Origin: UBA5941 sp021824385
Lineage (GTDB): Bacteria > Patescibacteriota > Microgenomatia > UBA8517
Direction: 5' to 3'
Assembly (NCBI GenBank): GCA_027347685.1
Contig: DAIEQM010000038.1
Coordinates: forward strand, 1 to 14,180
Length of the DNA: 14,180 bases
Both the position numbers and the translations under genes were made by a program. Below are positions 6,231 through 12,690 of this stretch, piece by piece; the stretch's first letter is position 1; each line of letters starts with the position of its first letter. A model generated the notes under the pieces. It ran no database searches and was not told where the DNA came from. It was given only the letters and a program-made list of their open reading frames with translations.

Positions 6231-7208
6231 ATGAAAAAACTACTTTTTATATTGATAACACTAATCTTTGTGTTTTTTGACTGGTCCCCCTCGCAGGTAT
6301 CTGCTCAAAACACTTGTAGTGATACTGCAAATGGATGTATTTTTTGTTTTTATAATGAAGGACTTGCTCCCCCTCAATATGTTCTGAGTTCCAGAAATTG
6401 TAAGGCAGGGGCACAAGATCCTTCCTCCGACTTAGACGCGCTTTGTGCCAGCAAACCTTTTAACGGATCAACAACAATCGAAATAAGTTGCGTACCCATA
6501 GCTGCTCCTCAAACTTCTTACTATTGTGTCACAGCCACTCATACTTGTAGTAGCTGTACAACAGGAAATTGTCCCGCTAATGTACAACTGTATAACAGTG
6601 ATAATGGCGGGCTTGCTGCTTGCACAAATGTCTGCAGAGATACGACGCCTCAAGCTTGTACTGGGTTTTGCAGAACAACTTGTCAGGCAACTGAAACAGT
6701 AGATAATGGAGGCTCTTGCCAAACACAAGGACAAATGTGTTGTAAGCCATCAGCAGGCAACCCTGCTGGTTGTGCTGCCCAAGGAGGAAGTTGTAAAGCT
6801 GCCTGTGGAGCTGGTGAGTCAGGTGGAGCATCAAACTTCTGTGCGGCTCCAAATGGTATGTGTTGCTACCCCGATGCACAGGCAGACCCAGGACCGGTTG
6901 TTAATGTCAACCTTAAAGGTACATGTCAAAACAATAATGAGATTGACACTGCTATTGGATGTATCCCTATAGGCGACGTTAACACCTTTGCAGCATTTTT
7001 CTTGAAATGGGGACTTGGAATTGCGGGTGGCATTGGAATGCTGTTTTTGGTGTATGCATCATTTATGGTTATCACGTCTCAGGGAGACCCCAAGCGTTTA
7101 CAAGTAGGAAAAGAGCTTCTGATGTCAGCCATTTCAGGGATTATAATGCTCGCCCTTTCATTATTTATCTTCAGAATACTCGGCATAAACATTCTCGGAC
7201 TTTTCTAA
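6231..7208 (+). CDS. Secreted Cys-rich protein fused to a C-terminal VirB2/TrbC-like pilin module
   Basis: The 325-residue product begins with a signal peptide (MKKLLFILITLIFVFF..., probable cut after QVSA, residue 25). The region 26-244 contains all 26 Cys and should be outside the cell, held by disulfides. Within it C-x3-C-x11-C-x6-C-C occurs twice with exactly the same spacing (147-171 and 188-212), a small duplicated Cys-knot-like repeat. Residues 254-282 and 294-318 are two membrane helices joined by a short polar turn QGDPKRLQVGK, the layout of VirB2/TrbC-like conjugal pilins found in Patescibacteria and mycoplasmas. The chimera may be a tip or adhesive pilin. Its pilin module is 30/41 identical to the end of the next gene from GDP onwards. 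Seven bases separate the two genes. Confidence 0.88.
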   Translation: MKKLLFILITLIFVFFDWSPSQVSAQNTCSDTANGCIFCFYNEGLAPPQYVLSSRNCKAGAQDPSSDLDALCASKPFNGSTTIEISCVPIAAPQTSYYCVTATHTCSSCTTGNCPANVQLYNSDNGGLAACTNVCRDTTPQACTGFCRTTCQATETVDNGGSCQTQGQMCCKPSAGNPAGCAAQGGSCKAACGAGESGGASNFCAAPNGMCCYPDAQADPGPVVNVNLKGTCQNNNEIDTAIGCIPIGDVNTFAAFFLKWGLGIAGGIGMLFLVYASFMVITSQGDPKRLQVGKELLMSAISGIIMLALSLFIFRILGINILGLF

Positions 7209-7215
7209 TACCCAT

Positions 7216-8418
7216 ATGAATTTTCAGACCGAAAAAAGATCTCTAAAATATTTCGGCAAAGTACTGAGCTTGGTTTTAGGTGCGTTTTTTTTCCTTGGGA
7301 CATCTCTATTCCCTTCAATTATTAAGGCAGCAAGCTGTGATTTAACCGTAATAACAGCAAGTGTTCAACCAGGAAATCCAGTGCAAATTCAAATTTCGGG
7401 TGCATTTGGTGGAATGTCAAAGTCAAACTCCACATTTAATGTCTATTCCACCTCTACTGGAAAGTGGGTTGATGTAGGAGATCAGATTTCTGATTCAGGA
7501 GGCACGCTATCTATTTTAAATGACAATGACGGTAATCCACTTTTAGTGGATGGGGCCAATACACTCATATTTAGGCAAGCAGGGCTTCTTGGTTCACAAA
7601 CAGATTTGTGTAGTGGGTCGGTTACTGTGGCGAACGAACCACCACCACTTCCTGACACATGCGAAGCATGCTCAGCAACAAACCCCTGTAAACAAGGATT
7701 GAACTGCCAGAACAATAAATGTTTACCTGGTCCCCTCCCTGGACAAGGAGGCGCCGGTGTTGGTTGTGTGACAAACGACCAGTGTGATGCGTTAAACGGA
7801 TTTACATGCGTGGGTGGTGACAACTACTGGTGCAGCACAAACCCTGGAAGTGGTGCAGGAGCTCCGGGAGTATGTACCAAACAAGTACAAACAGGAAATT
7901 TTAATTGCGGAAACAGAGGTGGACAATGTGCTGGGGTAGTTAGTGTAACGTGCCAGGGAGGAACCACAAAAAGTCAGTGCAATGGATGCTGGATAAATCC
8001 AGTTGATGCGTCCGGGGCAAACTTTAGTGAGTCAATGGTTGGAAGTTGTGTAATTCCCGATAACAATGGGTGTGGATCCATTGGTGGATATTGTTGTTAT
8101 AGTACTGCAAATAACTCATTCAGTTGTTTGCAGGGCGACGTCGATATAGAAGCAAGTAGTGGTGTATGCAAATGTAAAGAAAATAGGCAACCACTGGGTG
8201 GCACATGCCAAACTGATGCTCAGTGCCAATCGGGCAGTTGTAGAGGCTCTATTTGTAGTGTTCCGACAAACAACTGTATCCCCGGCGGCATCAGCCCTGC
8301 GGATTGCGCTAAAGCCAACGGAGTGTATTGTTCTCGACCTATTTCAAATACCGGCACGAGCATTGACTATTGTTGTCCAACACAAACAGCATGCAATCAA
8401 GTTGCTCCTCCATCATAG
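7216..8418 (+). CDS. Secreted Cys-rich protein, cut by an in-frame TAG before its pilin module
   Basis: The 400-residue product has a signal peptide (about 1-39, hydrophobic core LSLVLGAFFFLGTSLF, likely cut near IKAAS). A Cys-poor, beta-rich domain follows (about 41-140, Ig-like in look: VQPGNPVQIQISGAFGG). Then comes a Cys-rich region (about 140-400) with short EGF- or Dickkopf-like runs such as GVGCVTNDQC and LGGTCQTDAQCQSGSCRGSIC. I count 34 Cys. TAG at 8416-8418 ends the frame, yet the same frame stays open for another 103 codons that encode the expected pilin module (next entry). As written the product is secreted without a membrane anchor. It may be a fresh nonsense mutation, a sequence error or a readthrough site. 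There is no Shine-Dalgarno; it is probably expressed with the gene before it. Confidence 0.85.
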   Translation: MNFQTEKRSLKYFGKVLSLVLGAFFFLGTSLFPSIIKAASCDLTVITASVQPGNPVQIQISGAFGGMSKSNSTFNVYSTSTGKWVDVGDQISDSGGTLSILNDNDGNPLLVDGANTLIFRQAGLLGSQTDLCSGSVTVANEPPPLPDTCEACSATNPCKQGLNCQNNKCLPGPLPGQGGAGVGCVTNDQCDALNGFTCVGGDNYWCSTNPGSGAGAPGVCTKQVQTGNFNCGNRGGQCAGVVSVTCQGGTTKSQCNGCWINPVDASGANFSESMVGSCVIPDNNGCGSIGGYCCYSTANNSFSCLQGDVDIEASSGVCKCKENRQPLGGTCQTDAQCQSGSCRGSICSVPTNNCIPGGISPADCAKANGVYCSRPISNTGTSIDYCCPTQTACNQVAPPS

Positions 8419-8730
8419 CTCTCTGGATTCGGGGGTTATTGTAATAAGGCTGGGGTAATTGGTATAGACACCGCAATAGGGTGCGTACCCATTGAAACAC
8501 TCAATAAATTTGAAGCGTTCTTTTTGACGTGGGGGTTTGGAGTTGGAGGAGGACTCGTAATTCTGGTGTTAATTGCTGCAGCTTTTCAAATTATTACCAG
8601 TAGTGGAGATCCTTCTAAACTTCAGAGTGGAAAAGAACTCCTCGTTTCAGCCGTTTCTGGTTTAATCATGCTCGCCCTTTCCCTGTTTATGCTGAGAGTG
8701 ATTGGAATAAACGTTCTTGGCCTTTTTTAG
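8419..8730 (+). pseudogene. Orphaned VirB2/TrbC-like pilin module, in frame after the TAG
   Basis: These 103 codons continue the frame of the gene at 7216 without a further stop up to TAG 8728-8730. They encode ...GYC-x11-GCVPIE, two membrane helices and a GDPSKLQSGKELL turn. This matches the end of the first fusion protein, including IDTAIGC-x-PI and 30 of the last 41 residues, while the DNA differs at many third positions, so the module was kept under selection until recently or still is. No ATG or GTG and no ribosome binding site serves it; the only internal start codon is a TTG at 8524 inside the first helix. It is made only if TAG is read through or if the TAG is not real. Confidence 0.8.
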
Positions 8731-8759
8731 ATAGATGTACTTTTATTGTAAAAAACTTA

Positions 8760-8765
8760 TATACT
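8760..8765 (+). promoter_or_regulatory. -10 box of the first small pilin, predicted leaderless
   Basis: TATACT lies six bases before the ATG at 8772, so the transcript would start at the start codon. No Shine-Dalgarno is present. The TGn extension is absent and the -35 is weak, so this is less certain than the other sites. Confidence 0.45.
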
Positions 8766-8771
8766 TAAAAT

Positions 8772-9203
8772 ATGTTTACTATCTTTAACTCAATAATCTT
8801 AGCCGCCGGCGCTGGTGCTGGTGGGGGTGGTGGCGGAGGCCAAGGAGGTTCTGTTCCTCCCTTTGATGCATCGTCTATTGACCAGTTGGAGGCATCCATA
8901 AATACCACGAAAGGTAATGCGTATTTACTGCGAAACGCGAATTTAAGTAATTTAATTAACAACTACCCTTATGGGATCGTGGGACTATTATTCTTCTTTG
9001 GTGGGATTGCACTAATTCTAAATTTGATACTAGCTGGAATTGGCTTAATGATGGCAGCCGGCGACCCAGCAAAAGTGAAAGCAGGGCAAGAGCGCATTAA
9101 GAATGGGTTTCTTGGCCTCCTCCTTATGCTTATGGCATATTTTATAATTCAGCTTATCGGACTTATTTTTAACCTTCCCGGAATAACCGCGACTTTCTCA
9201 TAA
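8772..9203 (+). CDS. VirB2/TrbC-like pilin with Gly-rich N-terminus
   Basis: The 143-residue product starts with a short hydrophobic stretch (MFTIFNSIILAA), a Gly-rich run (about 13-26), and a polar region of some 40 residues. Two membrane helices follow (about 66-94 and 111-134), with the turn AAGDPAKVKAGQERIKNG between them. The GDP/GGD turn and the following basic amphipathic segment are the common mark of all eight modules on this island. VirB2-like subunits are held in the membrane as hairpins and built into a pilus or a conjugation channel by a VirB4-type ATPase, which is not in this window. The gene is 4 bases from the next pilin. The Gly run makes slippage or a sequence error at 8815-8840 worth keeping in mind. 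Confidence 0.85.
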   Translation: MFTIFNSIILAAGAGAGGGGGGGQGGSVPPFDASSIDQLEASINTTKGNAYLLRNANLSNLINNYPYGIVGLLFFFGGIALILNLILAGIGLMMAAGDPAKVKAGQERIKNGFLGLLLMLMAYFIIQLIGLIFNLPGITATFS

Positions 9204-9207
9204 AACT

Positions 9208-9552
9208 ATGATGAATTTTGTATTGGCTCAAGTAAACATTGGACAGGAATTTGGAAGCCCCTACGGGCAATCCAAAAGCCTTGGAAATGTAGTCACGATT
9301 CTGTTAAATGGAGGCCTTATTGTTGCTGGAGTCATTATTGTTTTTCTTATTGTTGGAGGAGGGCTTCAAATGATCATGGGAGCGGGAAACAATGATCCAA
9401 AAGCCTCTGCTGCAGGACATCAAGCCATAACGTGGGCAGTTATTGGATTTGTTATTGTTTTCTCTACTTTTCTCATAATACGACTTGTTGAAACCATAAC
9501 TGGGGTAGATTTTGTCACACAACCGCTTGGTGGAGGGCAAATGAATCCTTAG
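9208..9552 (+). CDS. VirB2/TrbC-like pilin
   Basis: The 114-residue two-helix protein begins MMNFVLAQVN, a very short hydrophobic leader ending in Ala-Gln, as in three of its neighbours. Helices lie at about 28-57 and 74-95, and the turn reads GAGNNDPKASAAGHQAIT. The C-terminus is TGVDFVTQPLGGGQMNP. The start is ATGATG (9208 or 9211); an in-frame TAA at 9184-9186 and no start codon between limit any upstream extension, so the short leader is real. It follows the previous gene by 4 bases and ends in TAG. Role in the membrane as for the other pilins; nothing shows which subunits share one filament. Confidence 0.85.
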   Translation: MMNFVLAQVNIGQEFGSPYGQSKSLGNVVTILLNGGLIVAGVIIVFLIVGGGLQMIMGAGNNDPKASAAGHQAITWAVIGFVIVFSTFLIIRLVETITGVDFVTQPLGGGQMNP

Positions 9553-9572
9553 TTCTTTATTGAATGTTTTTT

Positions 9573-9581
9573 TGCTACTAT
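9573..9581 (+). promoter_or_regulatory. Extended -10 promoter inside the pilin array, predicted leaderless
   Basis: TGCTACTAT is an extended -10 (hexamer TACTAT, five of six matches). Six bases follow before the ATG at 9588. It lies in the 35-base gap between two pilin genes, so the array has an internal promoter. Confidence 0.5.
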
Positions 9582-9587
9582 TAATAT

Positions 9588-9920
9588 ATGAATAATCCAT
9601 TCGGAAATATCACACAACCACCTGCCACGAGAAATTTTGGTACAGATCCAGGTACAGCTTTTGGGAACATATTACAACTTATTTTTAATGTCCTGATTAT
9701 GGCGGGAGGTATCTGGGCGCTTTTGAATTTTATATTAGCGGGGTATGCATTTTTGTCAGCTGGTGATAATCCTAAGGGCGTGGAAGCAGCTTGGGCGAAA
9801 ATTTATCAAACAATTATTGGGCTTGTGTTTTTGGTTGGAGCCTTTTTGATTGCTGGAGTCATTGGACTCCTCATCTATGGAAAGCCAGATGCGCTACTAC
9901 ATCCAGTTTTAACATTTTAA
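9588..9920 (+). CDS. VirB2/TrbC-like pilin without the short Ala-Gln leader
   Basis: The 110-residue protein begins MNNPFGNITQPPATRNFGTDPG, a polar N-terminus that lacks the hydrophobic leader seen in the pilins beside it. Membrane helices are at about 27-57 and 73-97, with the turn SAGDNPKGVEAAWAKIYQ. The tail is YGKPDALLHPVLTF. The second helix (IIGLVFLVGAFLIAGVIGLLI) fits the IGLV-x-(10)-LI pattern of the set. Three bases separate it from the next pilin in the same reading frame. The lost leader suggests a different insertion route or a minor, specialised subunit; this is inference. Confidence 0.85.
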   Translation: MNNPFGNITQPPATRNFGTDPGTAFGNILQLIFNVLIMAGGIWALLNFILAGYAFLSAGDNPKGVEAAWAKIYQTIIGLVFLVGAFLIAGVIGLLIYGKPDALLHPVLTF

Positions 9921-9923
9921 TCA

Positions 9924-10298
9924 ATGAAAAATTTATTAGCTCAAGGATCAATCGATTTTGCACCAAGAGGTGGTGGTTTTGCAGGACCTGGAACCGGAAT
10001 TTTTGCCCCCAGCGCCGACCCTGCGGGAAATTTTGAAAAGCTTATATCGACGGTTATTGGAGTTATGACCGTGGTTGCCGGTATTTGGTTTATCTTCACG
10101 CTTTTTATTGGCGCAATTGGATGGATTACTGCAGGTGGTGATAAAGGAGCGGTAGAAACAGCAAAGAAGCGAATTTCAAATGGACTCACCGGCCTCGTTA
10201 TCGTCGTTATCGCAGTGTTTATAACAAGCTTAGTGGGACAAATTCTTGGATTTGATATCTTAAATATTGCCGCGGCAATAACAACACTTTCACAATAA
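9924..10298 (+). CDS. VirB2/TrbC-like pilin with Gly/Pro-rich linker
   Basis: The 124-residue protein starts MKNLLAQGSIDF, again a minimal leader ending in Ala-Gln. The in-frame TAA of the previous gene lies one codon upstream, so no longer signal peptide is possible. A Gly/Pro-rich segment (about 15-35) precedes two helices (about 41-68 and 86-109). The turn is TAGGDKGAVETAKKRISNG, the GGDK version also found in the next two pilins. The tail is DILNIAAAITTLSQ. It is tightly packed (3 bases before, 2 after), without a ribosome binding site, so translation is probably coupled. Confidence 0.87.
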   Translation: MKNLLAQGSIDFAPRGGGFAGPGTGIFAPSADPAGNFEKLISTVIGVMTVVAGIWFIFTLFIGAIGWITAGGDKGAVETAKKRISNGLTGLVIVVIAVFITSLVGQILGFDILNIAAAITTLSQ

Positions 10299-10300
10299 TT

Positions 10301-10642
10301 ATGTACTCTATCGTATCTGCACAAGTTACTAATCTCGCTACCCCTACCCTTACAGGTAATGGAACTACTTTTTTTGGAAATTTTATTCCAAAGCTAATTT
10401 CACTTCTTTTTATTGTAGGAAGTCTTGCATTCTTTTTTATGTTCCTCATTGGTGCTATTCGATGGATTACATCTGGCGGAGACAAGGCTCAAATTGAAGG
10501 AGCAAGATCACAAATTACTCAAGCTGTTATTGGACTTGTTTTAATGGTCAGTATTTGGGCGATTGCCAAGCTTCTTGAAACCGTGTTGGGAATTAAGCTT
10601 TTGAATATTGACCTCACCCCTCTTCTTCAGCCTGCTCCCTAA
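10301..10642 (+). CDS. VirB2/TrbC-like pilin, close paralogue of the last pilin
   Basis: The 113-residue protein begins MYSIVSAQVT, with the short leader ending Ser-Ala-Gln. Helices lie at about 29-56 and 73-97, and the turn is ITSGGDKAQIEGARSQITQ. From the turn onwards it closely matches the pilin at 10791 (SGGDKAQ-x-E-x-AR-x-QIT, then IGLV and WAIAKL-x-ETV-x-GI), so these two come from a fairly recent duplication. The conserved I-RW before the turn and the WAIAKL block are features of the conjugal-pilin-like family seen in CPR genomes. The gene starts two bases after its neighbour's stop, without a ribosome binding site. A 148-base regulatory gap follows it. Confidence 0.88.
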   Translation: MYSIVSAQVTNLATPTLTGNGTTFFGNFIPKLISLLFIVGSLAFFFMFLIGAIRWITSGGDKAQIEGARSQITQAVIGLVLMVSIWAIAKLLETVLGIKLLNIDLTPLLQPAP

Positions 10643-10710
10643 GAGTCTCCCCTTGACTTTTGTCTGCAAAATACGCGATAAATAGATATCAGACTTTTCT
10701 TAGTAAACAT

Positions 10711-10768
10711 AACTTAAGTTTGACAAACTATAAAGAATCGTGATAGTCTATACGATTTTTACAAAATC
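10711..10768 (+). promoter_or_regulatory. Promoter and dyad-rich leader of the last pilin
   Basis: TTGACA (10720-10725, perfect -35), a 16-base spacer and GATAGT (10742-10747) form the best sigma70-type promoter of the window. It predicts a start near 10754 and a leader of about 35 bases. Dyads overlap it: AACTTAAGTT (10711-10720), AGTTTG-A-CAAACT over the -35 (10717-10729), AATCGT...ACGATT around the -10 (10736-10757, with ATAG/CTAT inside), and the hairpin GATTTT-TAC-AAAATC (10754-10768) before the Shine-Dalgarno. They could be operators or leader structure. A weaker upstream pair TTGACT (10653-10658)/GATAAA (10677-10682) may add a second start. Confidence 0.6.
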
Positions 10769-10771
10769 TTT

Positions 10772-10794
10772 AAGGAGGTGACACAATGATATGA
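10772..10794 (+). promoter_or_regulatory. Strong Shine-Dalgarno and two-codon ORF overlapping the last pilin's start
   Basis: AAGGAGGTG (10772-10780) is nearly fully complementary to the 16S rRNA tail. Seven bases after AGGAGG stands ATG-ATA-TGA (10786-10794), a Met-Ile mini-ORF whose stop overlaps the pilin ATG at 10791 (ATATGA). The pilin ATG itself is 12 bases away, rather far. The ribosome may load at the mini-ORF and shift back to the pilin start. Confidence 0.55.
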
Positions 10795-11159
10795 ACTTAT
10801 TATCTACAGTACTCGCGCAAAACGCGATTAACATTTCAAATCCTAACGGTGTAGGAAATCCTACTGGCTTTCAAATTGGAGATATTATTAGCTGGGCCAT
10901 TACTCTCGTAGTGGTAGTTGCCGGTCTTATTTTCTTTTTCATGCTTATCATTGGAGGCCTTCGATGGGTACTTTCTGGTGGAGACAAAGCTCAAACAGAA
11001 GCAGCCCGAGGTCAAATTACTGCAGCTCTTATTGGGCTCGTAATTATTTTCTCAGCTTGGGCAATTGCCAAGCTCGTTGAAACCGTATTCGGAATTAGTA
11101 TCTTGAGTGTAAGTATTCCTGCCATTACTGGAACAGGTGGAGGCGGAGGCGGAGTATAA
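10791..11159 (+). CDS. VirB2/TrbC-like pilin, probable major subunit
   Basis: The 122-residue protein begins MNLLSTVLAQNAINIS, with the Ala-Gln leader at its longest in this set (10 residues). An in-frame TGA at 10779-10781 excludes an upstream start. Helices lie at about 31-58 and 77-101, the turn is LSGGDKAQTEAARGQITAA, and the tail ends in a run of Gly (ITGTGGGGGGV). The family is the VirB2/TrbC-like conjugal-pilin type. It alone has its own consensus promoter, a long leader with a strong Shine-Dalgarno and a strong terminator, so I infer that it is the most highly made subunit. The start at 10791 is the only one that gives the conserved leader. Confidence 0.9.
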   Translation: MNLLSTVLAQNAINISNPNGVGNPTGFQIGDIISWAITLVVVVAGLIFFFMLIIGGLRWVLSGGDKAQTEAARGQITAALIGLVIIFSAWAIAKLVETVFGISILSVSIPAITGTGGGGGGV

Positions 11160-11182
11160 AAACTTTTTTTGATAAAAAAAGC

Positions 11183-11214
11183 ACAAACACCCAAGCAATT
11201 GGGTGTTTGTTTTG
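11183..11214 (+). terminator. Intrinsic terminator with GNRA tetraloop
   Basis: ACAAACACCCAA (11183-11194) pairs perfectly over 12 bp with TTGGGTGTTTGT (11199-11210). The loop is GCAA, a stable GNRA tetraloop, and TTTG follows in a T-rich tail. An A-rich stretch (GATAAAAAAAGC) precedes it, so it may also work for the opposite strand. It closes the pilin island 23 bases after the last stop. Confidence 0.88.
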
Positions 11215-11221
11215 TATCTTG

Positions 11222-11227
11222 TAGAAT
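11222..11227 (+). promoter_or_regulatory. -10 box of the first GT-C-like gene
   Basis: TAGAAT lies eight bases before the ATG at 11236, with no Shine-Dalgarno. TTGGGT (11199-11204), 17 bases upstream, could be the -35; it falls in the descending arm of the terminator. A near-leaderless message is predicted. Confidence 0.4.
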
Positions 11228-11235
11228 AACAGAAC

Positions 11236-12690
11236 ATGCAACTTCAATATAAAAAGATACTGGTAATCTTCATTGTATGTGTTGGTCTTTTTTTTGTGGC
11301 AAGACCGGTTATAGAACCTGATTTTTTTTGGCATATTAGACACGGATCTGAAATTTTAAGATCTGGATTTAAATATACCGATCAATATAGCTACACCATG
11401 CCCTCGTTCCCCTTTGTCAACCACTCGTGGATCACCAGCGTCTTGTGGAGCGTTATATATATACAGTTACACCTGGGGTACAACGGTTTAATTTTATTTT
11501 GTGTATTGGTTGCAATCGCAGGAGTAATTCTTATATCAAAAAATACTCTGTGGATGATCCCTCTTCTTGCAACAAGCTATGTCTATACTTTTGGAGTAAG
11601 GACCTATGTTGCTCCTTTGCTTTTTCTGCCAGTTCTTTTCTTTTTAATTGACAAGTACACTTCGGGCTACCGAAAGTACCTATATGCCGTGCCGGTTGTA
11701 TTACTTGTGTGGGCAAATTCACATGGCAGCTTTTTGTTAGGATTGTTGTATATTTGGGGATATTTTTTAGTCGATGTTTTGCCTGCAAAAAAATCACTTC
11801 TCAACAAAACTCAGGTATGTATTACCTTCTTGATTGCTTCAATCTCAACCATAATAACTCCTTATGGCACTGGAATTTGGGTTGAAGCATTGAGAACTAT
11901 TAACAACCCGCTACTTAAAAAATATGTAGCAGAGTGGCAGCCTCTAAACTCGTTTCCCAGTTTTAGCTTAATCGCAATTATTGCACTGTGGGTGGCATCT
12001 GTTTGGTATACCAAGAGAGTTAAGTGGATACACCTATTCACCATTTTGTTATTTGTTGCAAGCATTTTTACTTCACGAATAGCGGTATTATTTTGTGTTT
12101 CAGCTAGTTTTATAATTGCAAACTCATTTGTTACATTCAAAGAAACGAACAAAGCTAAAATTGACACTCAGAGGTTGTCTTTCCTAAATAACCTACTTAT
12201 TGTGTTGTTTTCAATTTTATTTATGATTGAAGCATTTATTATTTGGAAAAATCGATCGGAGACTATCCATAACTTTTATCCAGTGAGCGCAGTAGAGTTT
12301 TTGAAGCACCATTCATATTCAGGTCGAATTTTTTCGATAATACACTGGAACAACTACATGCTTTTAGAAATACCAGAAAAACCTATTTTTATTGACGGAA
12401 GAATGATGGTGTGGAGCCAATCAAATAAAACAAACGAGCTTGATTCTACATTTCAGACATATATCGATATCGCGATTCTTGAAAAACCATTTACCGACGT
12501 ATTTGACACCTACTGTATCGGAACGGTTTTATGGAACAATGCCAAATCAAACGAATTTTGGAGCAAAAATATCGTGTCAAAAGACCTGCCATCTCGATTA
12601 GACAAAATGGAGTGGAAGCTGACATATGAGGATGCTATCTCTGTAGTGTATGAACGCAGTCTTCCCAAAACCTGTAACACCACCAAATGA
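11236..12690 (+). CDS. Polytopic membrane protein, GT-C glycosyltransferase-like
   Basis: The 484-residue product has about ten membrane helices (the first at 7-24, the last near 317-337) and a C-terminal extracytoplasmic domain of about 145 residues. The first outer loop carries EPDFFWHIRHG (27-37), then YSYTMPS (51-57) and NHSW (62-65). Acidic residues in this loop are typical of GT-C enzymes, which move sugars from polyprenyl-phosphate donors. Further conserved blocks, shared with the paralogue at 13372, are WANSHGSFLLG (159-169), ITPYGTG (207-213) and NPLLKKYVAEWQP (224-236). The outer domain has SAVEFLKHHSYSGRIF and FIDGRMMVW. A sugar transfer role is inferred from the fold-like features; no family assignment is certain. 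The TGA overlaps the next start by four bases. Confidence 0.82.
   Translation: MQLQYKKILVIFIVCVGLFFVARPVIEPDFFWHIRHGSEILRSGFKYTDQYSYTMPSFPFVNHSWITSVLWSVIYIQLHLGYNGLILFCVLVAIAGVILISKNTLWMIPLLATSYVYTFGVRTYVAPLLFLPVLFFLIDKYTSGYRKYLYAVPVVLLVWANSHGSFLLGLLYIWGYFLVDVLPAKKSLLNKTQVCITFLIASISTIITPYGTGIWVEALRTINNPLLKKYVAEWQPLNSFPSFSLIAIIALWVASVWYTKRVKWIHLFTILLFVASIFTSRIAVLFCVSASFIIANSFVTFKETNKAKIDTQRLSFLNNLLIVLFSILFMIEAFIIWKNRSETIHNFYPVSAVEFLKHHSYSGRIFSIIHWNNYMLLEIPEKPIFIDGRMMVWSQSNKTNELDSTFQTYIDIAILEKPFTDVFDTYCIGTVLWNNAKSNEFWSKNIVSKDLPSRLDKMEWKLTYEDAISVVYERSLPKTCNTTK

Noticed and set aside
8416..8418. General reassignment of TAG to an amino acid
   Set aside because: TAG ends the genes at 4028, 4451, 8730, 9552 and 13331 at sensible places, one of them exactly where its paralogue has TAA.
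8815..8845. Frameshift in the Gly-run of the first small pilin
   Set aside because: The frame before and after the GGT/GGC run is consistent with the leader and the two helices, so no shift is needed; a slippage risk remains.
10643..10790. Known riboswitch
   Set aside because: The dyads are short and AT-rich and no conserved aptamer core is recognisable; I report them only as control elements.
8772..11159. Phage holins as the identity of the small two-helix proteins
   Set aside because: The repeated GGDK/GDP turn, the IGLV...LIETI-type second helix and the tandem copies fit VirB2/TrbC-like pilins; no phage genes are near.
9208..11159. Type IV pilins (PilA class)
   Set aside because: No G-FTLIE prepilin cleavage motif and two helices instead of one.
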